From Halarcobacter bivalviorum (GTDB taxonomy: Bacteria > Campylobacterota > Campylobacteria > Campylobacterales > Arcobacteraceae), in the NCBI RefSeq assembly GCF_003346815.1, contig NZ_CP031217.1:1-64000 (forward strand): a stretch of 64,000 bases of DNA, written 5' to 3'. Shown here piece after piece: positions 37,755-46,055 of the stretch. Within the stretch, counting starts at the first letter, position 1, and each line of letters starts with the position of its first letter. The notes beneath the pieces are model-generated. The model worked only from the letters and a program-made list of their open reading frames with translations, did no database searches and was not told the origin of the DNA. The translations under genes were made by a program, and so were the position numbers.

Positions 37755-37839
37755 AAGAGACTCCTTTAGTAATCTAAGAGTTTAATATTGCCATAAAATT
37801 AATTAAAAATTATAAATTAATTAATTATTTAAAGATAAA

Positions 37840-38505
37840 TTAAGTATTTAGGTCAAATTTATAACCAATCCCTTTTATATTAATAATTGAATCTTTACCT
37901 AATATTTTTCGTAAATTTTTAATATAAGTTCTAATAGTAGTATCAGTTGGTGTTTCATCATAAACCCAGTTATTTAGCGCTATCTCTTCAATAGATACAG
38001 CTTTATTTGAGTGTTTTAAAAGATATTCAAATACTTTTGCTTCTGTTTTTGAGAGTTGAGTATGCTTTTCTTTTATAGAAATGATTTTTGAAGCATAACT
38101 ATATAAAATAGAGTCATTAATTTTTTCTATCTCTTGAGAGTCTATTTTTCTTAGTCTTTTTATATTATCAATTCGAAGTTTTAGTTCACTTAGATGAAAA
38201 GGTTTTCTTATATAATCATCAGCTCCCACATTAAAGCCAGTTTCCATATCTTTTGTTGTGTGAAGAGAAGTTATAAAGATTGTTGGAATATCCATAGAGT
38301 TTTCTTTTATATTTTTTAGTAAATCAAAGCCATTTATAGAAGGAACATTCACATCTAGAATAAGTAAATCAAAGTGTTGTTCAAAAATAAGTTCATAAGC
38401 TTCTTGTCCATCATATGTAGATATAACTTCATACTTTAGCTCTTCTAAAAACTCTTCAATAATTTCATGTAATAAAGTATCATCTTCAAGTAGTAATATT
38501 TTCAT
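37840..38505 (-). CDS. OmpR-family response regulator (Cus/Cop-type)
   Basis: The 221 residues are a receiver domain with acidic pocket (LLLEDD) and phosphoacceptor Asp in LLILDVNVPSINGFDLL, the Lys in DYIRKPFHL, then a winged-helix DNA-binding domain (LSKTEAKVFEYLLKHSNKAV, TIRTYIKNLRKILG). It is divergent from the sensor kinase at 38.6 kb and close to the CusBA-like operon, so it probably activates metal efflux. The ATG follows GGGAGTTAAAAA. A -10-like TATACT lies on the minus strand at 38525-38530, with a palindrome TACACGTGTA beside it. Confidence 0.92.
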   Translation of the reverse strand: MKILLLEDDTLLHEIIEEFLEELKYEVISTYDGQEAYELIFEQHFDLLILDVNVPSINGFDLLKNIKENSMDIPTIFITSLHTTKDMETGFNVGADDYIRKPFHLSELKLRIDNIKRLRKIDSQEIEKINDSILYSYASKIISIKEKHTQLSKTEAKVFEYLLKHSNKAVSIEEIALNNWVYDETPTDTTIRTYIKNLRKILGKDSIINIKGIGYKFDLNT

Positions 38506-38524
38506 TTTTTAACTCCCTGACAAA

Positions 38525-38568
38525 AGTATATAAACTACACGTGTAAGTTATGTGGAAAATGTTATAAT
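38525..38568. promoter_or_regulatory. Divergent promoter with palindrome between response regulator and kinase
   Basis: The gap contains a perfect TATAAT (38563-38568) for rightward transcription, TATACT on the minus strand (38525-38530) for leftward transcription, and the perfect palindrome TACACGTGTA (38536-38545) between them at the two -35 positions. A regulator bound there would act on both genes. The CACGTG centre is not a parS site because the flanks differ. Confidence 0.55.
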
Positions 38569-38590
38569 CAAATTTCAAAAGGAGTATACC

Positions 38591-39739
38591 ATAGATTTAA
38601 CAAGAAGTGAAAAAGTAACCTTTATTAGATTTTTATCATTATATTTAGGAGCTTCCTTTATTTTATTACTCTTATTATCACTATTATATTATCAAAATGA
38701 AAAAACACTTCATTTGGATTTAGCTAAAACAAAAATGGAGAATATCTCTTCTCAAATTTCTTCAAAAATCATTTTTGCTCATATGATGGATAGAGAGTTA
38801 GATATTGATGAATATTTACAAATGCAAGGTTATGAAATAGCTTTCTATGATAAAGATGGGAATAAAATTTTAGGTAATTCTACTGGAAAGACAAAACTAG
38901 AAAAAGGTTTTTATCAAGATAATAATAGTTATGTTCTTGTTGATAACTCTACTTTTGGACATCTAGGAGTTTTTTATATAGTTATAAAAGAGAAACTTTT
39001 TATTACCCTTGTTGAAAATATTAAAAGCAAAATATTAATAGTATTTTTAATCATCTACTCTTTAATTTCTATTGTTGGCTATTTTTTAGCAAAACTCTTT
39101 ATTAAACCTATAAAAGATGAAAGAGAAAAGTTAAATAACTTTATTAAAGATACAACCCATGAATTAAATACTCCAATTAGTGCTATTTTAATGTCATCAG
39201 AGAGTAAAGAACTTACTTCAAAGCAGTTAGAAAGAGTTAAATTAGCAGTTCATAGAATTTCTGAGATTTATAGTGACTTAACATATATCTTTTTAGAAGA
39301 GAAAGATGAAAATAGAGTAATCTCAGAACTTGAATTAAAAGCTGTGATTGAAGAGCAATTAAACTATTTTGAGGTAATAGCACAAAAAAAGAAAATTAAT
39401 ATCTCTTTAGACCTTGAAGAGCTTAGATATAAAATAGATAAAAATGATTTTATAAGACTTTTCAATAATATTCTTTCAAATGCAATAAAATATAATAAAA
39501 AAGAAGGAAAAGTCTCTATTCTTTTAAAAGATAAAACTTTGAGTATTAAAGATACGGGAATAGGTATTGAGAAGAAAAAAGTTGATGATATTTTTAATAG
39601 ATATTATCGTGCTACAACAGAGCAAGGTGGCTTTGGAATAGGGCTAAATATTGTTCAAAACATTTGTAAAGCCTATAATATAACTTTCAAAGTTGATTCC
39701 CAGTTGAAAAAGGGTACGACCTTTACTTTCACTTTTTAA
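38591..39739 (+). CDS. Sensor histidine kinase (Cus/Cop-type), apparent ATA start
   Basis: The 382-residue kinase has two membrane helices (about 17-38 and 137-160) with a short periplasmic loop, a HisKA with FIKDTTHELNTPISAILMSS, and a HATPase with NNILSNAIKYNKKEG, IKDTGIGIEKKKV and GFGIGLNIVQNI. The start appears to be ATA at 38591: AAAAGGAG ends six bases before it. A GTG in frame at 38552 lies upstream of the TATAAT box, so it would not be in the mRNA. No ATG, GTG or TTG is available in between. It pairs with the divergent OmpR-type regulator and precedes the efflux genes. Confidence 0.82.
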   Translation: MDLTRSEKVTFIRFLSLYLGASFILLLLLSLLYYQNEKTLHLDLAKTKMENISSQISSKIIFAHMMDRELDIDEYLQMQGYEIAFYDKDGNKILGNSTGKTKLEKGFYQDNNSYVLVDNSTFGHLGVFYIVIKEKLFITLVENIKSKILIVFLIIYSLISIVGYFLAKLFIKPIKDEREKLNNFIKDTTHELNTPISAILMSSESKELTSKQLERVKLAVHRISEIYSDLTYIFLEEKDENRVISELELKAVIEEQLNYFEVIAQKKKINISLDLEELRYKIDKNDFIRLFNNILSNAIKYNKKEGKVSILLKDKTLSIKDTGIGIEKKKVDDIFNRYYRATTEQGGFGIGLNIVQNICKAYNITFKVDSQLKKGTTFTFTF

Positions 39740-39799
39740 TTTCCACACACACTCCATAAATAATAACTACACTTCTTGAAACTTATTCAAGGAGAAAAC

Positions 39800-40180
39800 A
39801 TGAAACTATTGAAAATATTTTCAATAATAGCACTTTTAATAGGTGTTTTAAATGCCCAGCCAATTGATTTAACAGGTTCAAAAAATGGTTATGATATTAC
39901 ACTAAAATCAGAAAAGTCTTTAGTTGTAGGAGATAACTATTTTTATGTAACTTTAGCAAAAGATGGGCAAGCAGTTACTGATGCAAAAGTAAAAGCTAAA
40001 TTTTTTATGCCAGAGATGCCAGGAATGCCATATATGGAATATGAAGGGAAGGCACAATTAGTTGATGGAAAATATAAACTATTAATCAACTTATCAATGA
40101 GTGGTACATGGCAGTATCATCTAATGTTTAAAACTGCTGATGGAAAAGTTCATAAAATTAGATCAAGTGTGAATTTATAA
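39800..40180 (+). CDS. FixH/YtkA-like exported methionine-rich protein
   Basis: The 126 residues start with a signal peptide (KLLKIFSIIALLIGVLNAQ) and form a beta-rich domain of the FixH/YtkA type, with the methionine-rich loop FMPEMPGMPYMEYEG suited to Cu(I)/Ag(I) binding. AAGGAGAAAAC precedes the ATG; an in-frame TTG at 39776 is less likely. It begins a four-gene cluster (this gene, outer-membrane factor, adaptor, RND) coupled by overlaps. A periplasmic metallochaperone role like that of CusF is a reasonable inference, though the fold is different. Confidence 0.8.
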   Translation: MKLLKIFSIIALLIGVLNAQPIDLTGSKNGYDITLKSEKSLVVGDNYFYVTLAKDGQAVTDAKVKAKFFMPEMPGMPYMEYEGKAQLVDGKYKLLINLSMSGTWQYHLMFKTADGKVHKIRSSVNL

Positions 40181-41382
40181 TGATTAAGCAATCTCTTATT
40201 CTCATCCTTTTTTCAAGTCTCATTTTTGCGAAGAGTATAGATAAAGTTGTAGATGAAGCTTTAATAAAAAATAGTTCTTTACAAGCAATGGAACAAACTA
40301 TTGCCTCTGCAAAAGAGCAAATTGATTTAGCTTCAAAATGGGAAAATCCTGTATTGAGTTTAGGTGCTACTGATATTCAATTTGATGATATTTCAAAAAG
40401 AGATTTAGAAGCAATGCAAGCTCAATTTATAGGTTTAACTCAAACTATCCCTTTGGGTGAGAAAAAAGAGATTGAACAAGATATTGCAAGAAATGATTAT
40501 GAGCTTTCAAAGCTTTTATTAGAAGATAAAAAACTTGAATTAAGAGCAAAAATCTATGAGTATATTTATAATATAAAATTACTTGATGAAAGAATAGCTC
40601 TTTTTTCAGAGTTAAAACAAAATGTTAATGAACTACAAAAACTTTTAGAAGAGTTTTATAAATATAATAAAGCTAGTCAAATTGATATTATAAAAGTTCA
40701 AACCTTATATGTAGAATTAGATATAAGTGAAAGAAAACTTATTAATACTCAAACTACAATGAAATTAAAATTAGAACAACTTACATATTCAAGTTATAAA
40801 GATATTGATATTAGTACAGAGTTAGAAGAGATTGTTTTAGAAAAAAATTTCGATAATCATCCAAAACTTTTACAAATAAAAAAGAATATAGAGAAGTTTG
40901 ATAATACTTCACTATATGAAAAAGAGAAAAAAAATTCAGATATTAAATTATCAGTAAACTATTTTCAAAGAGATAGTAAATATGAAGACTATCTAAATGT
41001 TAGTGTTGCAATTCCACTTTCTGTTTATGGAAGTGAAGATATAAAAGCAAAAAAAGCAAAACTAAAAGCAAATGAGTTTAAAAATCTTTTAGAAGATTCA
41101 AAACTACAATTTAAAAATCAAATTAGTATTTTACAAGATAATATTAATAATGCACTATATTCATATGAAAAATTAAATGAAAGCATTATTCCAAAATACA
41201 ATCAAATTCAAAGAACACTTGAAAGTTATAATAGATTTTCATCTTTAAAGCAAATTGATTCAAAACAGCTGATTAGAAATCTTAATGAATTAATCAACTA
41301 TAAATTAAAAGCAATTGATGAAAAACAGACATATTTTACAAATTTTTCAAATTCTATATATTTTACAAAGGTTAAAAAATGA
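40180..41382 (+). CDS. TolC-family outer-membrane factor of the metal efflux system
   Basis: The 400 residues have a signal peptide (LILILFSSLIFAKS) and the helical outer-membrane-factor pattern, with IDLASKWENPVLSLGATD and coiled helices. It shares its first base with the last base of the preceding gene (TAATG) and overlaps the adaptor by four. This places it as the CusC/CzcC-like channel of the heavy-metal tripartite pump. Family assignment relies on length, helix content and context as much as on motif. Confidence 0.85.
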   Translation: MIKQSLILILFSSLIFAKSIDKVVDEALIKNSSLQAMEQTIASAKEQIDLASKWENPVLSLGATDIQFDDISKRDLEAMQAQFIGLTQTIPLGEKKEIEQDIARNDYELSKLLLEDKKLELRAKIYEYIYNIKLLDERIALFSELKQNVNELQKLLEEFYKYNKASQIDIIKVQTLYVELDISERKLINTQTTMKLKLEQLTYSSYKDIDISTELEEIVLEKNFDNHPKLLQIKKNIEKFDNTSLYEKEKKNSDIKLSVNYFQRDSKYEDYLNVSVAIPLSVYGSEDIKAKKAKLKANEFKNLLEDSKLQFKNQISILQDNINNALYSYEKLNESIIPKYNQIQRTLESYNRFSSLKQIDSKQLIRNLNELINYKLKAIDEKQTYFTNFSNSIYFTKVKK

Positions 41383-42383
41383 AAAAGTATCTACTAGGTC
41401 TATTTTTAGGGGCTTCTTTACTAAGTGCCGAAATTCTTGAAGTAAAGCAGTTGTTCAATAAAAAGCTTACCCAAGTGCAAAAAGAGCAAATAGGGCCTTT
41501 AAAAAGCTTTTATGGGCGTCTTACTTTTGATGAGTCAGAAATTTATGATGTAGTTAGTAGATTTGATGGATATATAACAAAATTAGATGCTAATAAGCTT
41601 TATTCAACTGCAAAAAAAGATGAAGCACTTTTTTCAATCTATTCAGATGAAGTTAGTTCAATAATTCAAGAGATTAATATTGCAAAGAAATTTAATGAGA
41701 GTTTAGTAAAAAGTAATGTAAGTAAACTAAAAGCTTTAGCAGTTGACGACAAAGAGATAAAAAGAATTATAGAAGCAAAAAAATTTATAAAAGATATTGC
41801 ATTCTATTCTCCTTATGATTCAATAGTTATAAAAAAAGAGATAAACAATGGAAGTTTTGTGAAAAAAGGAAGTCTTTTACTTCAATTAGCCTCTTTAAAA
41901 AAACTGTGGGTAATAGCAAGTGTATATCAAAAGGATTTATCTTTTGTAAAAAAAGGTATGAAAGCAAAAATATATGTTGATGGTTTTGATGAAGCAATAA
42001 CTTCAACAGTTGATTATATCTATCCTACAGTAGATGAAACAACTAAGAGTGTAGATGTTAGATTTATTATTGATAATAAAGATTTAAAGTACTCTGCAAA
42101 TATGTTTGCTAAAGTAGATATCAAGCAAGTGGATAAAGAGATTTTAACACTTCCAAAAACTGCTGTTCTACAAAAAGGTGCTAAACATTATGTTTTTCAA
42201 TATCTATCAGAGACAGAATATGAGCCTATTGAAGTTATAGCAAAAAGAATTTCATCAAATAAATATCAAATTCTTGAAGGCTTAGAAGAGAATCAAAGAG
42301 TAATAAACAATGCACTGTTTTTACTTGATTCAGATGCAATCACAAATGGACTTTATAGTTCAAGTGATGATGACAACTGGTAA
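41379..42383 (+). CDS. cusB: Periplasmic adaptor of heavy-metal RND efflux (CusB-like)
   Basis: The 334 residues have a signal peptide ending at LLSAE. A barrel-sandwich region follows (VSRFDGYITKLDANKLYSTA and DSIVIKKEINNGSFVKKGS), then a beta-barrel (ASVYQKDLSFVKKGMKAKIY) and a membrane-proximal domain. It is shorter than E. coli CusB and lacks that protein's long N-terminal methionine region, which here may be supplied by the separate FixH-like protein. The start overlaps the channel gene by four bases (ATGA), and the permease follows after 14 bases. Confidence 0.85.
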   Translation: MKKYLLGLFLGASLLSAEILEVKQLFNKKLTQVQKEQIGPLKSFYGRLTFDESEIYDVVSRFDGYITKLDANKLYSTAKKDEALFSIYSDEVSSIIQEINIAKKFNESLVKSNVSKLKALAVDDKEIKRIIEAKKFIKDIAFYSPYDSIVIKKEINNGSFVKKGSLLLQLASLKKLWVIASVYQKDLSFVKKGMKAKIYVDGFDEAITSTVDYIYPTVDETTKSVDVRFIIDNKDLKYSANMFAKVDIKQVDKEILTLPKTAVLQKGAKHYVFQYLSETEYEPIEVIAKRISSNKYQILEGLEENQRVINNALFLLDSDAITNGLYSSSDDDNW

Positions 42384-42397
42384 GAGTAGGGTTATTT

Positions 42398-45300
42398 ATG
42401 GTTGAGTTAATTATTTCACAAAGTATAAAAAATAAATTCTTAGTAATCTTTACAATGATTCTATTAGCTTTTGGTTCAATTTGGGCTATAAAAAACACAA
42501 GCTTAGATGCACTTCCTGACCTTTCACCTCCTCAAGTGATTGTACAAGTTAAATGGGCAGGACAAAGTCCAACAACTATAGAAGAACAGGTTTCTTATCC
42601 TCTTATTTCAAATCTTATGAGTCTTCCAAATATTGAGACAGTAAGAGCAATGAGTTCTTTTCAAAATGCACTTATTTATGTGATTTTTAAAGATGGTACA
42701 GACCTTTATGATTCAAGAAATAGAATATTAGAACAACTTTCTCAATTACAAGGAAGTTTTCCAACAGGTGTAGATGTAGCAATTGGTCCAGATGCAACAG
42801 GTGTTGGTTGGGCTTATCAGTATGCTTTAAAATCAGATACAAAATCACTTGAAGAATTAAGAACTTTACAAGACTATTATTATAAGTTTGCACTTTTAGG
42901 AGTAGATGGAGTTAGTGAAATTGCTTCAATTGGTGGATTTATCAAAAACTATGAAATCACAATTGACCAAAATAAAATGGTGCAATATGATGTTTCAATT
43001 GAGGATTTAAAAAAAGCAATAGAATCAAATAATGATGAAAAAGGTGGACGAATTATTTTAGAAAATGGTTTTGAACATATGATTCAAGCAAAAGGTTTTC
43101 TAAAAACAGTTGAAGATATTGAAAATATTACAGTTAAAACATTTAATTCAATACCACTTATGATAAAAGACATAGCAACTGTTAATATCACTTCTACAAA
43201 TAGAAGAGGAATGGCAGATTTAAATGGACAAGGTGAAACAGTTGGTGGAATTGTAGTTGTACGTTATGGTGAAAATCCTTATTCTGTAATTAAAAGAGTT
43301 AAAGCAAAACTAGAGACTTTAAAAATAGATGATATAGAAGTTGTTGAAGTTTATGATAGAAGTTCTCTTATTGATAAGGCAATTGATACTTTGAAAAATA
43401 CTCTTATTGAAGAGTCAATTATAGTTATGATTATAGTGGCTCTGTTTTTATTTCACTTTAGATCAGCACTAATTATTATTATAACTTTACCACTTACAGT
43501 TATGATTACTTTTTTATTAATGAAGTTTTTTAACTTAGGCTCAAATATTATGAGTTTAGGAGGTATTGCAATTGCAATTGGAGCAATGGTAGATGCAACT
43601 ATTGTAATGGTTGAAAATGCCCACAAACATCTTCAAGGAAAAGAGAATATCTCAAATAAAGAACGAATTGATATTATAATCAAGTCTTCAAAACAAGTAG
43701 GGCGACCAATCTTTTTTGCACTGGTTTTAGTAGTAGTATCTTTTTTACCTATTTTTGCTCTTACTGGACAAGAAGGAAGATTGTTTACTCCTTTAGCTTT
43801 CACAAAAACATTTGCAATGATAGCAGGAGCAATTCTTTCTATTACTCTTGTTCCTATTTTAATGATTTATTTTATAAAAGGAAAAATTCTTAGTGAAGAT
43901 AAAAATATTTTAAATAAATTTTTTATCAAACTCTATTCTCCTATTTTAAAACTATCACTTAAAGTCAGATATGTTGTAGTTGCTTTCTTTTTAGTTGTTT
44001 TAGCTCTTTCATATCCAGTTTATAAAAAATTAAATTGGGAATTTATGCCTATGATGAATGAGCATACTTTTATGTATATGCCTGTAACTCCATATGGAAT
44101 AGGAATAGATTTAGCAAAAGAGTTAACTCAAAAAACAAATATGATATTAAAGTCTTTCCCTGAAGTAGATACAGTATTTGGTAAAGCAGGGCGTGCAGAT
44201 ACAGCAACAGATCCAGCTCCTTTAGCAATGATTGAAACAATAATTACCTTTAAACCAGAAAATGAGTGGAGAGAAGGGATGACATATAAAAAGCTTATGA
44301 AAGAGATGGATGAAAAATTAAGAGTTGCAGGACTTATTAACTCTTGGACTTATCCAATTCGTGGAAGAATTGATATGCTTCTTACTGGAATTAGAACACC
44401 TCTTGGAATTAAGCTTTATGGAGATAATCATCAACAACTAGAAGATACAGCATTAGAGTTTGAGAAAAGACTTAAAAAGCTTGATTCAACTCTTTCAGTT
44501 TCTACAGATAAAATCAATTCAGGATATTATCTAAATATAAACCTTGAGGAAGAGATGTTATCAAGATATGGAATTACAAAAAATGAGATTCTTTCAACTA
44601 TCTCTTTAGGAGTAGCTGGTTCAAAAATCTCAACACTATTTGATGGTTTAGAAAGATACCCAATCTCTTTAAGATTTGAAACAACACAAAGAGAAGATAT
44701 TAATTCGTTAAATAATCTTCAAGTAAAAACAAAACTTGGCTTTCAGCCTTTAGAGATGTTTGCAAAACTAGAGTATGAAGAGGGTCCTTCTGTAATAAAA
44801 TCAGAAAAAGCTTTAAATGTAAACTTTATTTATATTACTCCAAAAAGTGAAATTTCATCTAAACAATATAAAGACGAAGCAAAAGAGATTTTAAAAGACA
44901 TGAAACTTCCTGAAGGCTTTTATTATGAGTGGGCAGGGCAGAGTGAATATTTAGAATCAGCAATGCAGAAATTAAGTTTTATTATTCCAATAACTTTTGT
45001 TTTAATTTTTATACTTATATATTTCGCACTTAAAAATATTACTTATACAATGATAATATTTTTTACGCTACCTTTTGCTTTAACTGGTGGAATATTTTAT
45101 TTAGATTTTCTAAATTTTAATATTTCAATTGCAGTTATTGTTGGTTTCTTAGCTCTTTTAGGAGTTGCAGCAGAAACTTCTATTGTAATGCTTGTATATT
45201 TACATGAAGCAATGAAAGAGTTACAAGAAAAGTGTGAAGAACCAGATAGTACACATATCTTTCATGCAATATATAAAGGTGCTGTATTAAGATTAAGACC

Positions 45301-45514
45301 TAAGCTTATGACTTTGTTTGCAATTTTAGGTGGACTAATTCCAATTATGTATATTGATGGTGTAGGAAGTGAAGTAATGCAAAGAATTGCTGCTCCTATG
45401 ATTGGAGGAATGACTTCTTCTGCAATTCTTACCTTAGTTATTATCCCTGCAATATTTTATATATTAGCAATAAAAAGAAAAGGGAAAATGGCTGAAATTG
45501 ATATTTCTCATTAA
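42398..45514 (+). CDS. cusA: Heavy-metal RND efflux permease (CusA/SilA type)
   Basis: The 1038 residues are a full-length heavy-metal RND pump. TM4 reads AIGAMVDATIVMVENAHKHL, the pattern of monovalent Cu/Ag exporters as opposed to Zn/Co/Cd (CzcA) or drug pumps. Methionines in the porter region (MPMMNEHTFMYMP and DPAPLAMIET) resemble the CusA methionine relay. The N-terminal DALPDLSPPQVIVQVKWAGQ is typical. It is the last gene of the cluster, and a hairpin follows at 45517. Copper or silver resistance regulated by the nearby two-component system is the likely job. Confidence 0.93.
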   Translation: MVELIISQSIKNKFLVIFTMILLAFGSIWAIKNTSLDALPDLSPPQVIVQVKWAGQSPTTIEEQVSYPLISNLMSLPNIETVRAMSSFQNALIYVIFKDGTDLYDSRNRILEQLSQLQGSFPTGVDVAIGPDATGVGWAYQYALKSDTKSLEELRTLQDYYYKFALLGVDGVSEIASIGGFIKNYEITIDQNKMVQYDVSIEDLKKAIESNNDEKGGRIILENGFEHMIQAKGFLKTVEDIENITVKTFNSIPLMIKDIATVNITSTNRRGMADLNGQGETVGGIVVVRYGENPYSVIKRVKAKLETLKIDDIEVVEVYDRSSLIDKAIDTLKNTLIEESIIVMIIVALFLFHFRSALIIIITLPLTVMITFLLMKFFNLGSNIMSLGGIAIAIGAMVDATIVMVENAHKHLQGKENISNKERIDIIIKSSKQVGRPIFFALVLVVVSFLPIFALTGQEGRLFTPLAFTKTFAMIAGAILSITLVPILMIYFIKGKILSEDKNILNKFFIKLYSPILKLSLKVRYVVVAFFLVVLALSYPVYKKLNWEFMPMMNEHTFMYMPVTPYGIGIDLAKELTQKTNMILKSFPEVDTVFGKAGRADTATDPAPLAMIETIITFKPENEWREGMTYKKLMKEMDEKLRVAGLINSWTYPIRGRIDMLLTGIRTPLGIKLYGDNHQQLEDTALEFEKRLKKLDSTLSVSTDKINSGYYLNINLEEEMLSRYGITKNEILSTISLGVAGSKISTLFDGLERYPISLRFETTQREDINSLNNLQVKTKLGFQPLEMFAKLEYEEGPSVIKSEKALNVNFIYITPKSEISSKQYKDEAKEILKDMKLPEGFYYEWAGQSEYLESAMQKLSFIIPITFVLIFILIYFALKNITYTMIIFFTLPFALTGGIFYLDFLNFNISIAVIVGFLALLGVAAETSIVMLVYLHEAMKELQEKCEEPDSTHIFHAIYKGAVLRLRPKLMTLFAILGGLIPIMYIDGVGSEVMQRIAAPMIGGMTSSAILTLVIIPAIFYILAIKRKGKMAEIDISH

Positions 45515-45516
45515 AG

Positions 45517-45672
45517 GTGTAGTTATCACACGATAACTACACAAAAGATATGTAAAATATCTTTACAGTTTTAGCAAATATAGTGAAACCTGACTTACAC
45601 ATAAACATAATATAACCAAACAACCAGCAAAGAGACTTCTCCTTAAGATTGGGTTTCACTATATAACTGTAA
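45517..45672. other. Three consecutive stem-loops between convergent genes
   Basis: GTGTAGTTATC (45517-45527) pairs with GATAACTACAC (45532-45542). AAAGATAT (45544-45551) pairs with ATATCTTT (45557-45564). TATAGTGAAACC (45579-45590) pairs perfectly with GGTTTCACTATA (45652-45663), enclosed by TTACAGTT (45563-45570) and AACTGTAA (45665-45672). All lie between the stops of cusA and the minus-strand RRM gene, with a T-run on the plus strand near 45690. The first is probably the cusA terminator region. The last, about 110 bases long, could be a structured RNA. Confidence 0.55.
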
Positions 45673-45722
45673 GTTTTGATTTTATATTATTGTAGTTTTT
45701 TTTTATTTGAGATGAGAGAAGA

Positions 45723-45989
45723 CTAGAATTGTCTTCTTGGTCTCTCTTCTCTTGGTTTTGCTTCGTTAACTCTTAAAGTTCTACCTTCGCAATCGTTACC
45801 ATTTAATTTTTCAATAGCCTCTGCACCAGATGCAGCATCTGCCATTTCAACAAATCCGAAACCTTTAGATCTTCCAGTTTCTCTATCTACGATTACTTTT
45901 GCACTTTTAACTTCACCGAATTCAGCGAAAACCTTTTCTAATTCACTATCATTCATTCTATATGATAGATTTCCAACATAAATGTTCAT
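45723..45989 (-). CDS. RRM-domain RNA-binding protein
   Basis: This is an 88-residue single RNA-recognition-motif protein, with RNP2 IYVGNLSY at the N-terminus and RNP1 SKGFGFVEM in the middle, then a short basic, arginine-rich tail (EERPRRQF). Such small RRM proteins in Campylobacterota and cyanobacteria bind RNA and are often cold- or stress-related. AAAGGATTAAAAGTA gives the ribosome site. Its 3' flank contains the stem-loop cluster at 45517-45672. Confidence 0.95.
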   Translation of the reverse strand: MNIYVGNLSYRMNDSELEKVFAEFGEVKSAKVIVDRETGRSKGFGFVEMADAASGAEAIEKLNGNDCEGRTLRVNEAKPREERPRRQF

Positions 45990-46055
45990 TACTTTTAATC
46001 CTTTATTTAAGTAAGTAATATTATGCCTTATTTACAATAAATATGCAAGATTTTT

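Noticed and set aside
38538-38543. CACGTG core as a third parS
   Set aside because: The flanks are TA/TA, not TGTTT/AAACA, so it does not match the ParB site.
38552-38590. GTG start for the Cus-type kinase
   Set aside because: The codon is upstream of a perfect TATAAT, so it would precede the transcript start, and it lacks a ribosome site.
45591-45651. 11-codon hydrophobic frame on the minus strand (MLVVWLYYVYV) behind AAGGAG
   Set aside because: It sits in the loop of a stem-loop, starts with TTG and is too short to judge. Chance is as likely as a type I toxin peptide.
45579-45663. Small transposable element (MITE) with 12-bp terminal repeats
   Set aside because: There are no target-site duplications and no second copy in the window. 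An RNA structure is the simpler reading.
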